NCBI RefSeq assembly: GCF_003672135.1
Contig: NC_039517.1
Span: 9,448,601 to 9,512,600 of the forward strand
From: Ooceraea biroi
Taxonomy: Eukaryota > Arthropoda > Insecta > Hymenoptera > Formicidae
Direction: 5' to 3'
DNA length: 64,000 bases
The position numbers were made by a program, and so were the translations under genes. The notes under the pieces are model-generated. The model was not told where the DNA came from and did no database searches. It was given only the letters and a program-made list of their open reading frames with translations. Within the stretch, counting starts at the first letter, position 1. Each line of letters begins with the position of its first letter. This document shows, piece by piece, positions 1 to 14,575 of the stretch.

Positions 1-3000
1 GCGCTGCTGTTGATCCACCGTTGATCGATCGGAGCGTGATACTTCGATCGTCGGAGATCCGATCGCACGTTCGATGCCCCCGAAAACGCATCGCAACTCG
101 TGACCGAGAACATCCTCCTAAAAATAATCGCTCGTAAGAATAATTGACGCGCTCGCTCGCTGATTAATCGTGGGACCGATCCCAGGAGCGCGCGATTCGG
201 TTTCTCAGCGGAGACCGCCTAATTGCGGCCTGAAATTGACTCGAAAGTAAAAACCGCGTTGGGCGCGCGCAAGGGAGAGGAACACCTCGAATACAATGGC
301 ATTATTATACGCGCGCATAATGGTTTATTTCCATTTTTTCTACTCCTCGCGCGCAAAATGCGCGCGCGATTGCTCCCGTTTCTCTCGGCGCTAATTGCCG
401 TCCTTTTGCAGCCAGCAGCCGACTTTGTCGAGCAGCAAGGTGTGGGCGAGGCATTCCGCTGAATTGCGCACCGGGAACGCGAAAATCGAATCGTAAACCT
501 GACGGACGATGATTAGCACCTGTCCGGACCTGCCATGAACCGCGGGCTCGCGTGGTACTTGCCGTTCGATCTTGCCGCGTTACTTTTTTTAACCAAGCCA
601 AGTGCGGTGAAATGATCGTTTGATACCCGTCTTATTACTCCGTACGCGATCTCGACATCAGATAAATAAAACTCGGTATACAATTTGTACGTCTGTACAC
701 CATGCGAGTAATATTAAGTAGACGCTTTAAGACACGGGGGATAATAATCAATGGGTTCTTATTATAAATTATTGTATTTATTAACACTCGCGCACATGTG
801 TGCTTTTCAGGTGTTTTAAGTTTATTTTGCATGTGAAAGGATTTTTCAGTCCTTTCGATCTATAGGCTGGGAATTTGTTCTACAACAGCCTCTGATCTTT
901 AATTATTCGATTGGAACGTCCACGGTGTTCCATCGATATTCCATCACGAGCGAGTACATCGTCCAGCGGACTTTCTACTGTCGTTTAAGTCGCGGTGGAC
1001 GAGCATTACATAGTTCAGCGAAATCATCGCGCGATCATTTCGATCGGGGTTTTCATCCGCTCGCTGTTCACGAATGTTTTTGCGGGTGAAAGTCGATAAT
1101 TTTCGCACGGCTAGACGCTAATTCGCAGCCGTGCGCGACACTGTCGCCGAGGGCGGCGTACCCGCTGCGAGAAGATAAAGTAACGCCGCCGATTCGCGCG
1201 ACTCGTTGCATTATGCTCGTTAGCTAATCGGCTAATCACATCCCGCGGCGGAGATTATTGCCGCAATGTGCCGTGAAAAGTGCAGGCCGCCGTGTAATTC
1301 GCGCAGAGAAAAGAAATTATCCGAGATGATTATAATTCAGTAATTACTTTCGGCGTAACGTCGCAGTAAAGGCACTCACTCGCGTCATAGTCTCGTAAAA
1401 ATTTCTGACCCCGCGAACAAGCTGGTACAGCTGTTTTCATATTGCATAAGCGCGTCCAATTAAAATCCGTAATGCCACCGGTGAGGGAGAGCCGGCCGCT
1501 GTTAAGAAAATATCTCGGGCTCCGAAAGAATTAATGCGCCGCACTATTAACGGAAACCTGAATTCGCCTTTTTCGCATAATGCTCGACGTGGCATAATTC
1601 GTGCATTACCGCCTAGGTTTTCACCCGCGCATTCACATAAGGAAAGGAAAGTTTCCAGGCGTCAATTCGTTAATCCAGGTCCCTCGGGCGGCAGGTAGTG
1701 CGCACACGTATTCACGCATACGTAAGCCTTTGAATCATACCATAAGCCAGGGCTCGTGAACCCGCAGCATTACGTAACGCGGCATCTTGCCAATATCTAT
1801 TCACTGTACGCCCGCGCGAGCGTATATATTGCACGTCATACGATCGCTCGCAAGAATCCGATTCAACAAAGTCGGTAGCTCGATTTGTTTTCAAGATCAG
1901 TGACGCCATTTCTCAAGCCTAGGTCTCTGAAACATCTCTATTCACGTTCAGCATCACGTTCTCTCAACAAGAATTTACTTTCGAATCACTAGAAAATTTC
2001 TTTTACGACGACGTGCGTTGGAAACTAGAAAATCTAATGACAGCTGTGCTAGCTTAGCTAAAAAATTGAATTCTGTCGTAGTGGACACTCCGACAAGTTC
2101 CTGTTGCGATAAGTCACATCCGGTACGCGGCTGAAGTACGCGGTTGACTGAAATCGAAAACGTTATCCAGGAAAACGATAGCGTTGCGCGAACCGCCTCG
2201 TACAAGTTCCCAATTATCGAATTGATCGTTTCGATCGAGCGTACACTTGATTTTCTCCGGCTTTCTCCGGCGAATGAACTTGGAATGGCGCTCCTTATCA
2301 GACTCATACACGTGCAATCGCGTGGCCATAGAGAAATAGATCGATCGTGACTTTTTAATAGTACCGCTCGGAAGTTAATGGCACGGAATAAAAGGCCCCG
2401 CGCGCGCGACACGCGAGCGCACCTGCTTTCACGAGCAAAAGGGAACACGGTTGGCTGTTGGCACGTCGTCGTGGATCATAAACGGCTACCAGGGAGGCGC
2501 GAACTGACCTTTAACGGCGACCGATTGCTTCGGGAAACGTTGAGCCTCGCTTCAAGTAAATTCAACGAGTCCCGCGAGCGCGCGATCGCCGACCCCGTTT
2601 CTTACCTTGACGGTTTATTAGACTTTTCACACGCGCGGCTCTCCGGCGACGCGAGCACGTACCAGCGAGTGCTCCGGGCCTATAATGCTTTATTCGCGTG
2701 ATTGCGATACGCGAACACGTACGAGCGCGCGCGGCAGCACACATAAATTCCGGATAAACGAAGGCCCGGCTGATACTTGAAATATAACCCGGAGCCTCCC
2801 TTCGAAAGCCTCCCTCCGGCGAGTCCCGCCGCGAGTTCCGGCCGATCTCAACGGCGACTAATTGGATTGCAGACCGCTAAGAGAAATAACACGCGATTGA
2901 CGTGATTACTTAAATTTAAGCGAAGAATGAAGCACTCGTATCGCGCTTCGGTCGCGATTTTATTCGCCAAGTCCACGTGCTTCGTTTGAATCGCTAACTA

Positions 3001-4507
3001 ATAAATAACGACGGAAGCGTTTATTTATATTCTTCTCCATTTGTCTATTTCATCCAGATAGTTCCAACTGGATGAGGTTCAAGCCAGGAGTTAATATACA
3101 GCATTGCGGTTTACATGGGGCTGGTCCGGCGGGGGTTAAGGGTTGAGGGCTAACCGAGTTTCCGCTGGCAGGTAGCCTGCCCGCGATCGTAAACTCCTGG
3201 TAATTGGCTCTCCGCTGCGAATTCCATTCGGCCTGGCTTGGTCAAGCTTGGCGAACCGCGCGGCGACCGCGAGATCGACGACGCTTATCGACGCGAGTGC
3301 GCGAGTGCGAGGCGCTCACAGGCCGCGATGTGTTGCATCTCGTCCCGGCGGCAGATAACGACGGTTCTATTCCAGCTAATGCCGTTGCACCGCGCGAGCC
3401 GCGATTTTTCAATGACCTTTCCCATGCACACACGGGCATGGCGAGCGTGCACCGTGGTATTTGTTCAACGCGCGGATAAATAATCGTGGATACACGCTTA
3501 TTGGCGAACGGTGGTATAGGTGGCCGCCCGTGTGCTGCACTTGCATCTCTACAGGGTGCCTCACAACTCGCGACGTTAATGACGAGGATCGATGACGAGT
3601 CTCTCGATGACGGATCAACAGCTGACCTGGACTCGACCTTACACCCTCGACGAAAAATGTAAAAAGGCTGATGGACCAAGTTGGAAGCGATTGAGCAGGG
3701 GACAGGTGCGAGGCTGACAATGAGTAGATGATCTACCTGATGTTGTCTCTTTGTAATCTCAGGAGTGGACTTTACTTTGAGACAAAGTTTGTGTTAAGAT
3801 TGATAATCGCAGATCAGTGATTTCCTTTTTTCTTGATATCTTTGATGTAAATAAAAATAAATCGCTGCAACTCGATCATTTAACATCTCTGAGGCATCCT
3901 GTACGCCGAGTACGGGCGCAAAGGAGAAAGAAAGAGTGCCGGAGAGGAGAGGAACGGAGGCCACGCGTTCCTCTACGAGGCTGGATTAGTAGACGCGATG
4001 TAACCGGCATCGCAATCCCTAATTATGCAACGTTCCTCCTCTTCTTCTTTCAGCGGCGCGCTGCCTCTCGCTCCGCTTGGCGTGAGTTTTCTCACGCACC
4101 TGAAGTTCCGAGCGTACGCGACTATCGCGGCATTTCCAGCGTGGCCGCTATTTAGAAGACGATTGCGCAGCGTTTCATGAGCCGCGCAAACCGCGACCTG
4201 GAGGAAGTGGTTCCGATTGTTCTCCAGCGTGAACCATCCCAGAAGCGCGGATACGGTAGAACGCCGATTACCCGAACGACCCCGCAACCAAGGCGGGCAG
4301 CTGGGATCGCGGAAGAGGGAAATCCTCGCATCCACGGGAAATTACAGTTAGTAGCGTACCGCAGCTTGAAACGCGAGAAGCCGGCGCGATTTAATTATAA
4401 ATCACGAGATCCTTACGTCGTCATTTTGTCGCGCACGTGGGGGTTTCCGTGCTCGCCGGTCGTTCAACGAGGCGATCGCTATCGCTGGATCTCGCGTTTT
4501 TCACGCT

Positions 4508-4542
4508 CAAGTCGACATTGCGCGTTCGCCAATGTCGACTTG
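4508..4542. repeat. Perfect 13-bp inverted repeat, 9-base loop
   Basis: CAAGTCGACATTG at 4,508-4,520 is followed by a 9-base spacer and its exact reverse complement CAATGTCGACTTG at 4,530-4,542. It could form a hairpin or be a dyad binding site. No gene is near it. Confidence 0.85.
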
Positions 4543-6063
4543 GCTGCAAGGTCGGGGAGATTTCCATATGCATTTTGCATTGTCGCGCCGCGACATGCAC
4601 TCAAGTCCCGTTCGCCATTACTTTCCCGAAGAGAAGTCCCGGCTGAAACCCCGCGTGAAATGAATCTATGTCTCCACCGGAGAGCCACGTTCTCCGCACT
4701 CGCGCCAAAAGCGAGAGGACAATGACGCGGACAATGGCCCGTTACACAAGTGAACCGGCGGAAAAATTTCACGAGGCGGAGAAGCGCGCGCGAGCGGAGA
4801 CCAGCCGTAACGAGAATCCCAGAATTGTGTGGAAACCGACTGCCACGCGCGTTCCAACAACAATCGAAATGCTCTCGTTGTACCGAAAGCCGACGGTGCA
4901 CCGTTTGCATCGCAACGCGTAATCGATCGTTTACGTTTCCTTCACTTTACGACGTGTTGGGGCAGCGATTGCGGAGGTTGATGACGACAAACGATGATCG
5001 TCCGGAGCGGACGAAGCGGCTGGGAGACGCTGCGAAGGCGCTGTAAAATGCAATTGAATTTACCGCGCGCGATCGTTAAGCAAACCAGGCAACTGTCTCG
5101 GGTCATAAATCATCTGAAAAATATCTAGGTGTGTGCTCTACGATATTGTGTTGCAAATCGAGAAAACCCGTACTCAGCGGTACGCGCGATTGCGCAATTC
5201 CGCGGGATTACGCGAGCAGATCTGTCGCGCTTATCCTTCCGCGGGCGAGGCGTAATTTTCTGAAATCACAGATATTTACGATCCAGGGGCCAGGAAGTCG
5301 TCCCACTCCGGTGCACCTGGAGGATAACGAGCGCGTTAAACCTGTCCCGCGGAATCCCGCGAGTCGACCTTTGGTGGAAACCGACAGTTCTCAGTCAGCG
5401 GCTGCGAGCAAAGCTGAAAGAGATGCTTTGCACTTTGGTGCCTGAATAGCGCGAGCAAGGAGAAATTTTGCATTCGGCCGCGCGACTTGCGAGAAGCGCA
5501 ACCGCGGACTTTCACTGGCACTTTCATCGCCGCTCGAACGTACAAAACGGTCGTCATGAAATCGCCCCATAGGTGGTATTACGACGGGCATTACCGCTCG
5601 TCGGCGCGGCGCGCGTAAAGCAAAACGGAAAATTGCACCGCGCGGCCGTTCGCGCTCGCGATCGTTGCTTGCTCAAAGTCACCTTAAATCGGCGCTTTTT
5701 AGCGTGACCGTTTTTCAGCCTGAATCTCCCTTTCACTCCAGCATTTTGCACAAATGCTTCTCGCAGCGTTCACAGGCACAACGGTACTCGACAGTGTATA
5801 TTTTACCGGTTATATTTCGTTATTTTTCACGTGCGCTCGGCTTGCATTAAAGCGGAACCTGTAATATTCATGTCTTATTTCTCGAACGTCCGGCACATCT
5901 GATCGCATGCCGCGCTGATTTTCAGGACTCTTATTTTCCCCCGCCGTATTTTAACGTAGCCAGGTATCGCATATATATACATGGAATGCTCCATATTTTT
6001 GAAAATATCGCGCGACGCGTTAAAGCATAAATATTTTTGTATCATGTATGTATAATGTATCAT

Positions 6064-6107
6064 GATATTAATATTAATATCCCTTATGAGATATTAATAT
6101 TAATATC
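6064..6107. repeat. Tandem pair of an 18-bp perfect palindrome
   Basis: GATATTAATATTAATATC occurs at 6,064-6,081 and again at 6,090-6,107. Each copy equals its own reverse complement. The two copies and their following CTTATGA-containing spacers form a tandem repeat of about 26 bp inside a short AT-rich island. Confidence 0.85.
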
Positions 6108-6812
6108 CTTCTTATGAATATTGATATACCCGAGATGTCAAGTATACCCGTTCATACGTCTTTCCGTACGGATGTCGATACCATGCCTCGATATCCTACG
6201 CACCGGACGTTGTCCGCCTAGAGTGGCCGAGATAATCGCGCGGCGAGTCCCTCAAAGGACGTCCGTAGTGCGCGCTAAGCCAATTTAAATACCACCACGC
6301 TCCGGATGGTGGATCGCGAATCTTCGCTCTTTCTCGCTCGCTCGTCGTCCGATGTGGTAGCCTGCTCCTCCGCTTCGCCGCATAATTATACGCGGGTTAA
6401 TAATGACTTACGAAGTGCAGGCCTTCGTACGTTCCGTTCGTTCGTTCGTTTGTTTAGCGGCACCGATACGTAGATACGCACGTAGGCACGCAGCTACATA
6501 CGTATAGGGCGGTGCTAAATTAATCCGACAAGCCTGCCGAGCATATCCTTCTTTCTGTCTCTGGCGAGGACTTTTAAGATTCAGTATCAAGCGCGTTCGA
6601 GCCGCAAGTTCGAAAACTAAATGAAAAAACTTGACCGCAGCGAATTCCGCTTGATGGAAATAAGGGCTGCGAAATCTTGTTACTTTCTTTCGCTCAATTC
6701 GCAATTCAAGTCGTCGAATTTTGTTTCTTCGATCTGTAATGATGTGAGAGCCGTTAATAGCTTTCAAAGACAAAAGGAGGCTTCATTTCGGAGTAGTCTG
6801 TAGAAACGCGCG

Positions 6813-6828
6813 TCGAGGTCGACCTCGA
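6813..6828. repeat. 16-bp perfect palindrome
   Basis: TCGAGGTCGACCTCGA reads the same on both strands. It is isolated and has no assigned role. Confidence 0.75.
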
Positions 6829-9800
6829 GGCTATTGCATTAAATTGCACGGCGCTAATCTCGCGTTGTGCCCTCGCTACTCTCTCGCTCTCTCGGCGTAA
6901 TTCCAGCGGCCAGCAGAACTTTTTCGCAGCTTTCCTCGGCGCGCTCCTTTCTCACGACGGCGAAACTCGCAAGTCACCGATTATCAGGCAACGACAGTCT
7001 TTTTCCTCCCGACGCGGATCTGTCTTACCGCTGCGGGGACCAACGCGCGGTAAATGGTAAATAATTCAGACGAACGTACACGCGGAAAGGTGCACTTGCT
7101 TATTACCCTGAGGACGACCACAATTGGGAACGAATTAACTACGGCCGTTACGCGCATCGTCGAAAAATACGACGCACGCCCGTAACGATCGATAAATGCG
7201 AACCGTTTACGGAAAATTATGGACGAGGACTCCGCATTACGCTATCGGTCGAAAAATGCCGCAATTTAGAGATATACGGGTGCGCCACAACCCAACTCGC
7301 CACTTTCCGTCACCGATATGCAGATTGTATGCCGAGGTCGCCCACGACGACGACGCGTCGAATCGTACGGCCGCGGTCACCACGGTATGTTAACGATTAT
7401 GCGCCACATTTCTCATAGTGGTGCGCGTAGCGGCCGCCGTAAACCGGGACCTTCCCCCGGGAATCCCCGGGCGCGCAACTCTTTCGAGCAATTATTGAAT
7501 TAAGTGAGCAATTAGGGCGCAGCGTCCAGCGACGCGTAATTATATCGATATAATGTATCGCGGACGTTACTTCTAATAACCCGGGTAAAGTAGCGTAATT
7601 TATGACGGCGATTAGCGTGCCGCCAGACCTTCCGAGCGGAGACTGCTCGCCCCTCGCGCGAGGAAGCTCTCGCGAAGTCCCATGGAATCCAATGACAGTC
7701 ACTCGTCACTCGCGACGAGTCATCCTCGCATACATTGCGCGTAACATGCTCAAGATGATCGAGATTATCGTATCGAGGATCCTCCCGCTTGTTCTCCTTC
7801 TTGTTCTTGTTCCTCTTGAACGGCAAGTAGGACTTGACGGTACTTTTTTCTCTCTCTCTCTCTTCGCTCGCCGCCGTTCGCTCCGAATTCCGCCGCCCGG
7901 AAAGTCGCTGACCGCCGCTCTCCGTGTCTCTCCCTCTCTCTCTCTGCCCCCTCATTATCGTTCTCTCTAATTTTATAACACGCCGCTCAATGAACAATAA
8001 CGCTTCGCCGTAACCGTGTTTCGCGTTCAGAAGGCGTCGTTGCGCCAATTATCGAGATGTAATCGACGGAGGCTTGATTAGTCACTCAATTAAACACGGG
8101 GATATCGTTGAATTAACCGAGTTTGAAATTTCCGAGAGTCGCTGTGCGCGTTCCCGATTCGATCGCGCGATTCCGAAGCCGTAAGATTGGGATTAGAATC
8201 GCGCTCGATTATAATGCGGTCGCTCCGATAATCGCGTCGCTGATTTAGGCCGGCGGAATTAGCGCCGAGATTACGAAAACGGGCTTTTTGCATCGCCGCC
8301 GCATGCGCCTCCCTCATTATCGTCCCGCCTAATGCATAAGCCCGTCGTTAATGCGCTGTTATTACCGCGATCGTATACACGCTCACGGCGCAATGATCGG
8401 CGCTCGGTGCATAATCCTCTGCTTCTCCCTTTGTCATCGTTCGGAATGCCACGAACGGAACACCCGTAGCTGCCTCTCGAATCGATGAATGCTGATCCAC
8501 CGAGCCAACGAGCGAGCGGCACGTCGAACTTTGCAGACGATTTTCAATTTAAATGGACAAGAAGAGCGGCGCGTTTCGCGTGCGATGAAAGCGACAATCA
8601 AAGCAAAGGGCGGAAAACTGTGATGGAGACCGCGTCGAACGACGAGATGAAACGCATCCTGCTCGCCGCGATGGCGTTTCGAGCGCGGGAGAAGCGCGGA
8701 ATAACGCGACTTCACGCCTAGGCCTGCATGCGATTACGAATGCATCTCATCGATTTACATTTCAGATACCGCGAACACGAACACCACGACGACGTGAATA
8801 ACCGAGCGCGGTTATTCTTGCGCGAGAGGAATAAAACCACGAAAAGAAGAGATATCGCGTCTCTGTATGTGAAATTCGCGTGTGGCGCTGCGAGGGAAAC
8901 CCACAATTTTCCCCGATAAACACGGTGATAGAAAATCAGCGTCTCGCACACGCGTCGACGTCCCGTGAGAAAGAGAAAAACCTGACGAGAAAAATCCGTC
9001 GGCGCTTTCCTCCCGACGCGGTGAGGATATTGTTTGGGCGTAAAAGCGAAACGCGCGTTGCGCAGTAAAAGTGACGCAGTAAAAAAAGTGCGTAAATGCG
9101 ATCCCGCTCGCGTCCCGCCGTGTAATCGGCGATTTTGTCGAAACGTTAATTAAAGTTCGACAATCGACAAAAACCTCGCCTCGACCGCATTAGCGGCGTG
9201 ACCGTTAATGTAGGGGAAACGATATCTCGGAGCAGTAAAATTTTATCGCCAAGTTACTACGTGTGCTTCTACGTTCTAATCGCGTATCACTCGACTCGCC
9301 CAGTTGCGACTCGCTATTGCAATTACTTACGCGCAGGAAAAAGAAAAGAAAAACGAGAGAAATAAATGCGTTAGAATTAATCGACGTGAGTGGAGTGCGG
9401 CGCCGTTCCGGAAAGGAAACTCGCACTTCCGACTTGAAAAAAAGATCAAGATGATCGAGAGGTGGCTTCGCCAACGTGAAACGTTTCAGCCTCGGGCTGA
9501 CATCAATAATTCCTCGAAAAGCGGACTGGAGGAAGAAATTACGGGATCGCCGTTGCAAAATCCACTCTCAAGAGGGAGACAGAACGATTTCCTCGATTGA
9601 TCGATCTTCCGGGTTCGCGCGAGGAAAACTCTCCCTCCGACCGATCCCTCGATGATGCTAGAAGTAGGCTCGGCTGGTCGAATGCCTCGAATCTATAGGT
9701 GGATGCACCACGCGATGCACCGTACGCGCGGCTAGACCTACTTTACTCGGTCAAGCGATTGCGTTCGAGCTGAGCGAGTGCGAGGCGCTGAAAATATTAC

Positions 9801-12800
9801 GAGAACGTTATTCTCGGACGTGAGGCGTGTTTCTGCAATCACAGTTGTCCTAACGTAGGAGTCGAACGGATTCCGGAGAACCGGTAATTAATCGGTGAGT
9901 ATATCATTGGTAGTCGTTATCAACGAGTCTGGCAAATTGCACCATAAATTCTCCAGGTTGCCGATACGCATGAATATTCCATGAAACTCGCGTGCGTTAT
10001 TGAACTTACCGGCTAATAAAAATCCCTGCAGGATAAGGCAAACCGTACCATCGAGATTAGCACCAGTAGTTTATCGGGACACGCGAGTCGCGCGGGATTC
10101 CGTAATAAAGTCCACGTGCGGAACGTCGGTAGGTGCGTCGTTCACCGAGTACGTCGCGCGAGCTAATCGTCCTCCGCGGCGCGGATTAATAGGCGCGCCG
10201 AGCGCGAGTTCCGTCGTCGATCTTCCGGGTCTATCGCGAAAAAGTCACCGGCGATAAACGTAAGTAGCCTCATTTGGCGATCGGATAAATGTCGGCTGTA
10301 TATCTCGCGCATGAAAAGGAGCAAGTTTTACGCGGTCGAACGAGTCGCGGCAGGAAACCTTTTAGCTGCGGGCTGGCCGTTTCTGCGAAACGATTGCCGG
10401 GATACTCCGAGAGAGATGCGTCCCGTGTGCATGCCAGGGATCGCACCGGTGTTTATGGATCCCTTCCGTACCATCGATCTTCCGCGTTCTGCAACGGCGG
10501 CGAATGCAGCGAGCATTGTTCTAAGAGCAACAAGGATGTTGCACTGCCGCGGCCGGTGGATGCCGCGGCGCAAATAGCGAAACACGCCCAGCGTGATCCT
10601 ACCGCGGGTTATCGTCCCGGCATTAATCCTTTCAGGCCGTGCCCGATGGCGATCGCCGTCGTGTCGGTTAAACGAAGGCCGCGGAGAAAGCACGCGCCTC
10701 GTCGCTAAAGGACGATCTTTTTAACAAATGGATTTCTCTCGGCTCGGCAAGGCCTGGCGATTTTTTGCGACTTTCCTCAGCGAGAACGATTCCGGGCATT
10801 GCGTGATTATGAACAACTCCCGTTCTCCAACGGATCCCTCGTCGACATGAGCGTGCAGTCGTCACGTTCAGATTCGGAGTATCGATCACGTAAGATCCCT
10901 CGATACGGCTACCGGAAGCCATCACGGAAAAAGAGGCAACGAGGCCGCGACAATGGCGATAATTATCGGACCTGGGGATGAAGTTCGCGCACTTCCGGCA
11001 GGCTGATCCTTCCGGGTGAACGCACGGAATCGTCGTCGTTGTGGCGGTCGCCGGTAATCGATATTGCTCGATGAAACGAGTTTGAGCGCGACGAGAGGCC
11101 ACCAGCAAGACAACGATGATGACGATGTGATGATGATGATGGACTCTCCCCCGCTTCCCCGTGTAACTCTAGAGGAAACCTCCAGCGCGAGTTTCACCTT
11201 GCGCTTCTCCGTTACAGAGGATCATCTCGGTCCCGGTATCACGGATACGCGATGCGGCGAAGAAGCACCTGCGCGGCCTTAACGCGAGCACCGTCAGCTA
11301 TCCATGACCTTATTCTTTCTCGCACAGCTAAGTGTCACGCGCGCTCGTCTCTCTAGCCGCAGAGAGTACGACCGGTTGGCGACCGGAGAGAAAACCCTCT
11401 TTTTCCGTGTGCTTTTCCGTGGCTTGCTCCAGTTCGACTCAGCTCGCGTACATTATTACGCTGCGGACTATATGAGGACCGACGCTGCACTGCAGATGGA
11501 ACCTTGCATAATTCAATCTCGGAGAACGCAGAAGGTCCGCTTTACGATTCCCGAATAAAATTTTCAGTTGCCTGGTTGGATTAACCGTTCATGAAGCTGC
11601 AGTTGCTCGAAGGTACTCTGGAGCTAAAATAAAATCTTTAACGTATGTATTTTTCTCTCGAGCTACAGATTCGAGTCCTCGATCTCCTATCGACTAGTCA
11701 TCCTATAGACAAGTTGTCCTATTGACTTTCCTCCAACTGCCGCTTCAGTTACGTTTGACCTCAATTTTTTCCTCGAACTAAAACTAACTTCCTCGCGTGA
11801 AGTCTTTCTGCGCATTATATTATCGATTAACGAATACTCCGGGACATTTGGATACTTCATGGGTGACCAAGAATATCCAGCGGATACCTGCGCGCTATAC
11901 TGTACGCGGCGGTTCTCCGAAGCGGCTTGTTGTAATTTACATGGTCGCAAATCGCTTTCGCAATTTCGTTCGGACGTGGCCGCTCGTCCATTCTTTCTCT
12001 CTCTCTCGCTCCTTCCCTCTCTCGTTTCTTTTTTTTCATCGCGATCGTCCATCCGCCGGGGATTCGCGAACCGGAGATCGCAATCACCGCCATTCGTTTC
12101 GCCAGAAAGGGAAGGGAGAGACTCCTCTCTGACGTCGTCCATCGACACCATGTCATCCGATAGCCGCAGGATACGCAGGCCTATCCGAGATATATCGATT
12201 GCCGCGTCTTGCCTTTGTACGAGTTCGCGATCGGCCGCTCCTTCGCAATTCGCGCGCGGGGATGCATCCGGGGGATGCTAGGGAGAAGAACCGCCGCCGA
12301 GAAGGGTAGGAGAGTCAGAATTAATGCGGAATGAGTAAGCGCCTGGTAGTCGCGCGGGCGCACGAGGGTAAAGGGGATTTATGCACCGCCAGCGTTGATA
12401 AAATATATCCCGCGGCGGCGGCGGAGAGAGATATACGTATATCCTGTCTTTCGATGCTCGTTTTACATTTCGCGTAACTCGCACCGTGTACGAGCGCTCC
12501 GTTGCGCGTTTCCCTGCGCGCGAGGATCGTCCCTGAGATCGCAGCGCGAGGTTCCAGAAAGATCTCGAAGGATGAGTAATTAACATCAATGATAATTGTT
12601 ACTATCAGGTTTAATATTTGCTATAAATTGCAATCAACACTCGTGGACATCCTGGTATCATCAAACACCCGTGCACCTTATCGCAGCCATAAATCGTAAG
12701 GAGAATATCGCGGATATCAGGGATATCGTCTCGAGGGGCGTAATTAACGTTTCAGCGAGAGACCGCCAAAGAAGCGGATCCGTCCGCGTGGTATCCGACG

Positions 12801-14510
12801 AGATGAGAAAGAGATCACGGAGGTGGGGACCGGATAGAGGAGGAGCGAGAGAGGAGAGCAGAGGTGAAAGAAAGAGAGAGAGAGAGCAAGAGAGAGCAAC
12901 GCTGCACACTTAGGGCCTTTCGTCACGGGGACGAGGCGAGAGCCGGCCGCGCGGTCAATGGCTGCGGTATCCGCAGGTTCAAGGAAACCGGGCTGGTCCG
13001 ATTCGACGTCGCGTCGCGTCGCGTTCCCGGGGAAACCGAACAGGTGACGCGCCTGCCTGTGAAAATGCAGGTTAATGGAATGCCGTCTAAGTAGCCTGCC
13101 TGCCGTGCTGTTGCTGCTGCTGCTGCAACTGCATACGATTACCACGACTGGATTCTCGTGAGATTCTTCCACGCATCGGCGATCCGATCGAGAACTGTGT
13201 CGTTCCGCGATCGGCTCGTTGCGTCTTGCGACGTGTACGGAATGCTCTTTATGCGATACACTTCTACATTCCGATTGCCGGATTTATCGTGCGCGATGCT
13301 CGACGAGCTGCGGATTTACGAGTGCGTAGCGAGTAAATTCACACTTTCCTGCTCATTCCGTGAAATGAAAAGTATCATTCGAAACTGGAGTTGGAGCGCA
13401 AAGCGAAATCGAAACCGCCGAACTTACCATTCGCGACTTTGCCATTTTCGATTAATATCGACGATGGAACGATTATTTACCGAGGCAACGTAATAAAGCG
13501 ATTACGAATCCGAGCGCTGCTGAATGCCGATTGTTCCTCGCGCAATCCTAATGAGGCAACAAATCTCATTGTTACGGACTCTTTCATAAGCACGTAGGTC
13601 TTTTCATAATCAACGCGCTATCGATCGTACCGAACAAAGCGGCGGATCCTCTCATCAATTCGCTTTGCAGAATTTCGCGATTAGAAATTGGAATCCAAAC
13701 TGCGCTTAGAACGAATCCGTGGAACCGCGCGCTACACGCGCAGGTTGGCGTCCCAAAACGCAGCAGGTCGGTCGGACAAACGCGCGATCGATACTCATAC
13801 ACCGCATACAGTTACATATAGCGAACGCTATTGCTTTGAATGGCGATAATTAATCCTCGCCAGGTAATTCGCGACGTGTCGTTCGGCGTGTCCACGCGCT
13901 CGTATCCCGGCAAAGCGAAGAGGGTCGCTCTCCATGCTGCCTCTATCAGCGCATAGCAACGAACTCATCGATCGGTCACGAAGGCGGCTTTTCGAAAGCC
14001 GCGCGAGGGACCACGAGAGATGTACCCCGACAGGACGACGACACGGACGTACGAAAGGGGAGAAGCGCGGCGGGTGTATCCGTTAAGTGTGTGTCATCCG
14101 TGTACGCGGGCGCGTGTGTGTGTGTGTATGTATGTGTGCCAGGACTATCGATCTAATGCTTTTCTTTCTTTCCCATACCGATGCACGAAGGCGGCAGTTG
14201 ACATGTTACTATCCATGGGGTGGTTCCATAAATCCCTCGGCCCCGCCAACGCGACCCTCTCGACAGCACTGTGTCACCCTCCTGCGATCCTCGGGGATGG
14301 TTGTTCGACACCCCCGACCTCGGCAATGATCACTGGAACGTCCACGACAGGCGGATGGCAGAACCGGACGCCGAGTCTGTACGCGCGGCTGGCAACAACG
14401 ACCGGTGTGGGTAGGTTTCGATTATCGTTCTGGCACCTGCCTTCGCCGACCTGGACAGGTCGGAACCGAACGCGAGACTGAAGTCAGAATGCGCACTGGT
14501 CGGTTTCCAT

Positions 14511-14575
14511 GGTGGTGGGCCGATGGTGGTGGTCGTTGTCGGTGTCGTCGGAGGAGGACGGGAGGTGGTGGTGGC
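14511..14575. repeat. GGT/GTC-rich simple repeat
   Basis: The stretch is a run of imperfect GGT, GTC and GGA triplets. It creates glycine/valine/arginine-rich open frames on the plus strand and proline/histidine-rich frames on the minus strand; I regard these as artefacts of the repeat. Confidence 0.6.

Noticed and set aside
3070..3100. GGTTCAAGCC box resembling a tRNA B box
   Set aside because: No acceptor stem, anticodon arm or A box at the required distance. Similar GGTTC or GATTCGAGTCC matches near 11,668 and 12,977 also fail.
4177..4725. 182-codon open frame, plus strand
   Set aside because: No family resemblance, low-complexity Arg/Ser/Pro composition, overlapping open frames on both strands in CpG-rich DNA, and it contains the 4,508-4,542 hairpin.
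14020..14481. 153-codon open frame, plus strand
   Set aside because: It begins in a GT repeat and runs into a GGT-rich tract. No known domain and no splice context.
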